From: Cytobacillus luteolus
GTDB taxonomy: Bacteria; Bacillota; Bacilli; Bacillales; Bacillaceae_L
Length of the DNA: 64,000 nucleotides
Direction: 5' to 3'
Assembly: GCF_017873715.1 (NCBI RefSeq)
Contig: NZ_JAGGKM010000002.1
Location: 1-64,000 of the forward strand
Positions within the stretch are counted from its first letter, which is position 1, and every line of letters starts with the position of its first letter. A program made the translations under genes and the position numbers. The notes under the pieces were generated by a model. It was not told the origin of the DNA. It did not search any database and saw nothing but the letters and a program-made list of their open reading frames with translations. Shown here piece after piece: positions 59,439 through 64,000 of the stretch.

Positions 59439-60791
59439 ATGACAAAAATGAAACAAGGTAACGACATCCTTTCAAAGGATAAAGATTATGTATGGCATTC
59501 GATGAAGCCTTATAACCCGGATGGGACAATGGTTGTTGAGAAAGCAGATGGATCGTGGGTAACGGATCATACGGGAAAGCGATACCTAGACGGAATGGCT
59601 GGTTTATGGTGTGTAAACATAGGTTATGGCAGAACAGAGCTTGCCGAAGCAGCTTATGAGCAATTAAAGGAAATGGCCTATTATCCGCTGACGCAAAGCC
59701 ATAACCCTGCAATTAAACTAGCTGAAAAGCTCAACGAAATGTTAGGAGAGGAATATGTTATTTTCTTCTCGAATAGTGGTTCTGAAGCAAATGAAACCGC
59801 ATTTAAGATTGCTAGACAATATCATCAGCAAAGAGGAGAAGGGTCTCGTTATAAGTTTATTTCCAGATACCGTTCCTATCATGGGAACTCAATGGGTTCA
59901 CTTGCTGCTACTGGTCAGGCACAACGAAAGTTTAAGTATGAACCACTAGCACCGGGATTTATTCACGTTGCTCCACCTGATTCATATCGTAACCCTGAAA
60001 ACGATAACACAAAGCCAACCGAATTGAACTCAGTCCAAGACATAGATCGTGCCATGACATGGGAGTTAAGTGAAACCATTGCAGGTGTCATTATGGAACC
60101 TATTATCACTGGAGGTGGTATTTTAATACCTCCTGATGGATACATGAAAGGGGTTAAAGAAGTTTGTGAAAAGCATGGAGCACTGCTCATTGTGGATGAG
60201 GTTATTTGTGGCTTTGGAAGAACTGGAAAACCATTTGGTTTCATGAACTATGGCGTAACACCTGATATCATCACAATGGCTAAGGGGATTACAAGTGCTT
60301 ACTTACCTTTATCAGCCACTGCTGTGAAAAAGGAAATCTATGAATCATTTAAAGGGACAGAGGAATACGATTATTTCCGTCATATAAACACATTTGGCGG
60401 TAATCCTGCGGCATGTGCACTAGCCTTGAAGAATCTTGAAATCATGGAAAATGAGAATCTTTTTGCCCGCTCAAAGACACTTGGGGAGCGACTAAAAACA
60501 AGCTTAGCAACCAATATACAAGACCATCCCTATGTAGGGAATGTAAGAGGTAAAGGTTTACTTGTAGGGATTGAACTTGTAAAAGACAAAAGCACAAAGG
60601 AACCACTGGAAGTGGAGCTTGTTAACAAAGTCATTGCTGGCTGCAAACAAAAAGGCTTAATCATTGGTAAGAATGGTGCTACGGTTGCTGGATTCAACAA
60701 TGTCTTATCGATTTCTCCTCCATTAAATATTCTAGAAGAAGATCTAAAGTTTATCGTAAAAACAGTAACAGAAGAGGTTACTGCTCTATAA
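59439..60791 (+). CDS. Omega-aminotransferase (beta-alanine/pyruvate type)
   Basis: Class III PLP aminotransferase, 450 residues. It has FFSNSGSEANETAFKIARQY, YRSYHGNSMGSLAATG, LLIVDEVICGFGRTGKPFG and the Schiff-base Lys in TMAKGITSAYLPLSA. It should convert beta-alanine and pyruvate (or 2-oxoglutarate) to malonate semialdehyde and Ala (or Glu), which feeds MmsA. I chose the ATG at 59439 because GGAAAGGGG lies about 9 nt upstream; the ATG at 59415 is before that site, and GTG 59436 is adjacent. It is cotranscribed with mmsA and followed by a terminator. Confidence 0.88.
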   Translation: MTKMKQGNDILSKDKDYVWHSMKPYNPDGTMVVEKADGSWVTDHTGKRYLDGMAGLWCVNIGYGRTELAEAAYEQLKEMAYYPLTQSHNPAIKLAEKLNEMLGEEYVIFFSNSGSEANETAFKIARQYHQQRGEGSRYKFISRYRSYHGNSMGSLAATGQAQRKFKYEPLAPGFIHVAPPDSYRNPENDNTKPTELNSVQDIDRAMTWELSETIAGVIMEPIITGGGILIPPDGYMKGVKEVCEKHGALLIVDEVICGFGRTGKPFGFMNYGVTPDIITMAKGITSAYLPLSATAVKKEIYESFKGTEEYDYFRHINTFGGNPAACALALKNLEIMENENLFARSKTLGERLKTSLATNIQDHPYVGNVRGKGLLVGIELVKDKSTKEPLEVELVNKVIAGCKQKGLIIGKNGATVAGFNNVLSISPPLNILEEDLKFIVKTVTEEVTAL

Positions 60792-60801
60792 AGTAAGAAC
60801 T

Positions 60802-60840
60802 AATCCCAAATCAACATACGATTTGGGATTATTTATTTTC
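60802..60840 (+). terminator. Terminator of the mmsA operon
   Basis: AATCCCAAATC (60802-60812) pairs perfectly with GATTTGGGATT (60820-60830), then ATTTATTTTC. The 180 bp from here to 61010 holds a TATAAT at 60962 but no other clear motif. Confidence 0.8.
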
Positions 60841-61010
60841 TATTTCAAAATCAAGGTCCAATCTACCTATTAACTGTTACAATTCTTTTACTTAATTATA
60901 ACAAATTCACTTACTTTCGACTTGTTTTGATGTTTTGGGGCAAAAATCGACAAGATTGTAGTATAATAAGTTTGCTAGAATTTAGATTCAGTTAATGGAG
61001 GCAAAATAGT

Positions 61011-61391
61011 ATGGGTTTGGCTTTAACAATTTTATTCGGCTTTGCAATGTTGTTACTTATCTTTTCATTTGTACGAATGAAACAATTAGCGAAAAAAGAG
61101 AAAAAAGAAATAGATTTAGTGTCCATTCAGTTAATGGAAGAGATTAATAGACTTGGAAATCAAGTTCGTAATCTTGAGCTTGATGCAGAAATATTTGCAA
61201 AAGAGGTTGGAATTCAAACTACTTCATCAAGCAAGCGTGTTGTCATAAGAGAAGTTTTAGATATGTATAAACGAGGGTATTCACTCGAAGGGATCTCTGC
61301 ACAAAAAGATTTATCTATAAACGAAATTCAACAATTACTTTCTCCTTATGTAGCTCTTGATGGAAGGAGAAAAGTTGCAAATGAATCCTAA
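61011..61391 (+). CDS. Membrane-anchored coiled-coil/HTH-like protein
   Basis: A 126-residue protein of unknown function. One membrane segment lies at the N-terminus (LALTILFGFAMLLLIFSFV), then a Lys-rich stretch and a helical segment that may form a coiled coil (about residues 35-70). The C-terminal 50 residues (RVVIREVLDMYKRGYSLEGI then AQKDLSINEIQQLLSPY) look like a helix-turn-helix of the DUF-type found in Bacillus envelope proteins. The start ATG follows AATGGAGG. It overlaps the next gene, so they form an operon. Confidence 0.68.
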   Translation: MGLALTILFGFAMLLLIFSFVRMKQLAKKEKKEIDLVSIQLMEEINRLGNQVRNLELDAEIFAKEVGIQTTSSSKRVVIREVLDMYKRGYSLEGISAQKDLSINEIQQLLSPYVALDGRRKVANES

Positions 61392-61893
61392 AATGATAAT
61401 AAGCTTTGCAGCAGGACTGATTGTTTCGACAGGTGTATGTGGTGCAGTATATTACGCTGAGCCTAATACTGAAAAAAGTGTGGTTGAGTCGACAATTGGC
61501 GTAACTGAAGACGAGATGAAAAAGCAACTTACCACTAAAGGCTATGTCGTTTTGTCTGATGAAGAGTGGCAACAAATCACAGGTCCTAAGGAAGTAGAAG
61601 GAGAAGAGTCTACAAAAGAGGAATCTGGAGAAACGGAACAAAAAGAGAATTCGACCAAAGAGGATACGAAAAAGAAAACACCCGAAGTTACCAAGACAAC
61701 AGTCACTGTTGCAGACGGTATGACAAGTATTGATGTTGGTAAAGCCCTTCAACAAGCAGGTTATATTGAAAATGCCTTTAATTTTACTAAAATCGTAGAG
61801 GATAGAGGTTTAGCTAATAAGCTACGTCCTGGTACTTACGAAGTTAATAGTGGTATGTCAATTGATCAGCTTCTAGCTACATTCTTTAAATAA
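61381..61893 (+). CDS. MltG/YceG-like small envelope protein
   Basis: A 170-residue protein with one N-terminal membrane segment (MIISFAAGLIVSTGVCGAVYY), an acidic, Lys/Glu-rich linker (about residues 55-110) and a C-terminal domain of about 60 residues (VADGMTSIDVGKALQQAGYI then NKLRPGTYEVNSGMSIDQLL) that matches the LysM-like N-terminal subdomain of endolytic transglycosylase MltG. The catalytic part of MltG is missing, so it may bind peptidoglycan rather than cleave it. I chose ATG 61381; a TTG at 61375 sits nearer AAGGAG (5 nt). It overlaps the upstream gene by 11 bp. Confidence 0.75.
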   Translation: MNPKMIISFAAGLIVSTGVCGAVYYAEPNTEKSVVESTIGVTEDEMKKQLTTKGYVVLSDEEWQQITGPKEVEGEESTKEESGETEQKENSTKEDTKKKTPEVTKTTVTVADGMTSIDVGKALQQAGYIENAFNFTKIVEDRGLANKLRPGTYEVNSGMSIDQLLATFFK

Positions 61894-61895
61894 TG

Positions 61896-61930
61896 AAAAA
61901 GCGAACAGACAAAATACACTGTTCGCTTTT
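61896..61930. terminator. Bidirectional terminator
   Basis: AAAAGCGAACAG pairs perfectly with CTGTTCGCTTTT, with A and T runs outside, between the MltG-like gene and the convergent germination gene. Confidence 0.8.
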
Positions 61931-61999
61931 ATGTTTTACAAAAACTCCGCATTCTTCGTAAATTTTCGTCTTAATTTCTGAGCAATGTTCGCCCGAGAT

Positions 62000-63118
62000 T
62001 TATTTAAACTTTCCAATTTCCTTTATGACAACTTTTGCTTCTGTATTTACTTTTACTGTAGGAAAAACCTCGTGCCAATCGAGACTTTTCCATTCTTCGT
62101 AAGTAATAGCATTTCTAACGAATTTACCAATTCCAATGCTATCCACTTTATTTTCTTGCATAGTAGCAATCAATTTTCCTACTTCAGTTTTCACATAGTA
62201 CGATAAATCTTCTTCAAGTTTTGCTCTGTCTTTGTCGTCGGAAATGGTCTTGTCACCAATATACTCTAAAACGGATCCTTCAACTTCAAGGGTTAAGCTT
62301 ACCTCATAATGTCTATCCTGTATTTTTTTCGCTCGAATTTTTCGGTTGCCTATGACAGCGGTGAGCATAACTAATTCTTGGTTTTCTTCACCTTCGTTTA
62401 ACTTTATATTCAAGTTCCCTCCGCTTATATCTTTATAAGAGAGGACAAACAGTGTACCTTTTTCTGGACTGATTTTTGTGATATATTTATCGTCTTGAAA
62501 GAGGGCGATACCCGCTACGACAATATTATCTCCCTCGTTTTTTAACATGGGCATAACAGGATCAATGCCATCATCGAAATAATCTCTAGTAAAGTGATAT
62601 ACAGTTACCCTGGGTATTGCGTTGCCATTGACCGATTGCTCTAAGAGATTACTTATATAATCACCGGTTCTTGGTCTAGCTTTATAATGCTGATTAACAA
62701 CTTCATATGCATCTTGGTTTGCTATGATAAGCCTAACAGTTTGGCCTATTGCTGGATCTCTGACTAACGTATCAATATGAGGCCACAATCCACCCTTAGC
62801 AAGTGCTTCACCAAAGAGTGAATTTTGTAATTGACCACTCACAATTTGACGATTTGTCATTGCTGCAAATTTACTTCGTGCATCCTTACTACTAGCAGCT
62901 GTTGTTACTAAAAGTTCTCGGTCTTCTTTTACCCTCTCTGAGGTAACTGGTATTGATACAGACACCTTCAACTTTGGGTTCTTTGAGTACTTCTCACCAT
63001 CATCTGCAAGATCATAGGTTACGGTATGAATCATCCCTAAATCTTCAAGAATGTGTTGGTCTGAACATCCAGTAAGGAATAGAATAAACACGAGGAAAAA
63101 GAATCTATACACTGACAT
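62000..63118 (-). CDS. Ger(x)C family spore germination lipoprotein
   Basis: GerC-type subunit of a germinant receptor, 372 residues. Signal peptide with lipobox LTGCS (Cys18 lipid-modified), then the family opening DQHILEDLGMIHTVTYDLA and a large extracellular domain made of about three subdomains. SPEKGTLFVLSYKDI is a further conserved part. In receptor operons it works with the A and B subunits in the inner spore membrane to respond to germinants. It overlaps the GerB gene by 14 bp on the minus strand. Confidence 0.9.
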   Translation of the reverse strand: MSVYRFFFLVFILFLTGCSDQHILEDLGMIHTVTYDLADDGEKYSKNPKLKVSVSIPVTSERVKEDRELLVTTAASSKDARSKFAAMTNRQIVSGQLQNSLFGEALAKGGLWPHIDTLVRDPAIGQTVRLIIANQDAYEVVNQHYKARPRTGDYISNLLEQSVNGNAIPRVTVYHFTRDYFDDGIDPVMPMLKNEGDNIVVAGIALFQDDKYITKISPEKGTLFVLSYKDISGGNLNIKLNEGEENQELVMLTAVIGNRKIRAKKIQDRHYEVSLTLEVEGSVLEYIGDKTISDDKDRAKLEEDLSYYVKTEVGKLIATMQENKVDSIGIGKFVRNAITYEEWKSLDWHEVFPTVKVNTEAKVVIKEIGKFK

Positions 63119-64000
63119 CCTTACCTTTCCTCTTCATTTTCTGAATAAATAAAGCCGAAAGTACTATTAGAGGTAATACAAATGCAATCACTGTTTCAAT
63201 GTAGGCAAGGTTAGTTAACCATAAATCAACCTCTGTGATAACCCTCGGGAAAAATGCGATTATAAATGTAAAAATAATGATACTTAAACTAATCATTTTC
63301 TCATTTGATCTTTTAAAAATACGCTTTAAGGCTTGCTTGGCAGCCCAAAAATATAATACGGTAGTGACAATCGTTTTGAGGAAAAATGTTGTAAATAAAA
63401 TGTTTTCAATTCTAGCCATAAAGGGAAGTTGAATAAATGCTAATAAATCAAGAACTGGATATAACATATGTGCCAGCTGTTGATAGCTATAAAAACCAAA
63501 ACATACGATCATAACAGTGAGGTAGACGAAGGTTGTAACTAGGTTTCCGATATACACTGAGCGTATTAGCTTTGATTCCTTTGTGACATAAGGAAAAAAT
63601 AGAATGGCCAGTTCATATCCTAAGAATGCACTATATCCATCAAGAAGTCCTTTAACCCAATCTGTTCCACCTTGAAGGAAAAAGGTAGTATAGCGCGATA
63701 GTTCAATTTCTGGTATATGAAAAACCTCTAAGAAGACAATCCAAACTGTAAGCATGAAGATAATCGTGGATGCCTTGGAAATATTGTATAATCCTTTTAT
63801 TAATAAGAGAAAAGCCAGTACATCCATGGCAAATTTAAACATCATCGGATTAGTTGTCGGAAATGAGAGCATTTGAAAAAGTAGAATGTATTTTTTTCCA
63901 ACCATACATCCAAGAATGGACCATACAACAGCAAGACCTATATAAAAGGGATATAATACTATTTTTGAAAAAGTATCTTCTAACACAACCCAAATAGAAG
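63105..64000 (-). CDS. GerB/GerAB-type spore germination transporter, 5' end outside window
   Basis: Membrane subunit of a germinant receptor (GerAB/ArcD/ProY amino acid/polyamine-type transporter), with at least 297 residues in the window. About nine hydrophobic segments remain. The reading frame stays open to the window end (codons for SIWVV precede the GTG at 63986), and the family is usually about 365 residues, so roughly 65 N-terminal residues lie beyond 64000. Typical parts are YPFYIGLAVVWSILG and the region DWVKGLLDGYSAFLGYELAI. It should bind the germinant; gerA-type and further genes likely lie upstream. Confidence 0.88.
   Translation of the reverse strand, partial: SIWVVLEDTFSKIVLYPFYIGLAVVWSILGCMVGKKYILLFQMLSFPTTNPMMFKFAMDVLAFLLLIKGLYNISKASTIIFMLTVWIVFLEVFHIPEIELSRYTTFFLQGGTDWVKGLLDGYSAFLGYELAILFFPYVTKESKLIRSVYIGNLVTTFVYLTVMIVCFGFYSYQQLAHMLYPVLDLLAFIQLPFMARIENILFTTFFLKTIVTTVLYFWAAKQALKRIFKRSNEKMISLSIIIFTFIIAFFPRVITEVDLWLTNLAYIETVIAFVLPLIVLSALFIQKMKRKGKDVSV

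Noticed and set aside
61315-61755. Minus-strand frame of 146 codons over the MltG-like gene
   Set aside because: It is Cys/Phe/Arg-rich in the way antisense frames of Lys/Glu-rich genes are, with no RBS, and is fully covered by two plus-strand genes.

Overview
The window comes from a low-GC, spore-forming member of the Bacillaceae. Evidence for this: strong AAGGAGG-type ribosome binding sites, frequent TTG/GTG starts, a des-desK-desR membrane-fluidity locus, a CIRCE operator, cre-like catabolite sites, and GerB/GerC-type germination genes at the right edge. I cannot name the species from sequence alone. No rRNA, tRNA, CRISPR, prophage or complete insertion sequence was seen.

Region 1 (1-12.6 kb) is an aromatic amino acid catabolic locus. 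It has a FlK-like thioesterase, phenylalanine dehydrogenase, a full four-gene 2-oxoacid dehydrogenase complex (E1alpha, E1beta, E2, E3), 4-hydroxyphenylpyruvate dioxygenase, a HisC-like aminotransferase, a flavin-reductase-like protein, a fumarylacetoacetase-family hydrolase and homogentisate dioxygenase. Related tandem repeats (52-bp and 51-bp periods) lie on both sides of it, and a 130-bp MITE-like element sits inside.

Region 2 (12.9-20.4 kb) is housekeeping and envelope: a mixed-charge repeat protein, a PAS histidine kinase, a glutaredoxin, des-desK-desR, exonuclease III, an unrecognised protein and a three-repeat lipoprotein.

Region 3 (20.4-28.9 kb) is a LivGHMKF-type ABC importer operon with two CoA ligases built in (a long-chain acyl-CoA synthetase type and a PaaK type), preceded by a cre-like site. 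It probably imports and CoA-activates a carboxylic acid.

Region 4 (29-48.3 kb) is a mosaic of single genes. It includes a HesB/IscA-like gene with an in-frame TGA followed by a SECIS-like hairpin (probable selenoprotein), htpG behind a perfect CIRCE element, an MHYT-domain kinase, a MurE-like ligase lacking the DNPR motif, and two disrupted genes (a frameshifted luciferase-like oxidoreductase and a nonsense-interrupted glutathionyl-hydroquinone reductase-like gene). Seven copies or half-copies of a GGGGCCTGACCCCC palindromic repeat are scattered through 20.3-41.6 kb, mostly just after stop codons.

Region 5 (48.6-60.8 kb) is a complete reductive pyrimidine degradation locus: beta-ureidopropionase, PreT/PreA dihydropyrimidine dehydrogenase, dihydropyrimidinase, an NCS1 permease, two small unknown proteins, a PucR-family regulator, methylmalonate-semialdehyde dehydrogenase and an omega-aminotransferase. 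Together these could take uracil to acetyl-CoA and thymine to propionyl-CoA. A six-unit array with an exact 21-bp period lies between pucR and mmsA.

Region 6 (61-64 kb) holds a small membrane protein, an MltG/YceG-like envelope protein, and a GerC lipoprotein and GerB transporter on the minus strand, the last one cut by the window end.
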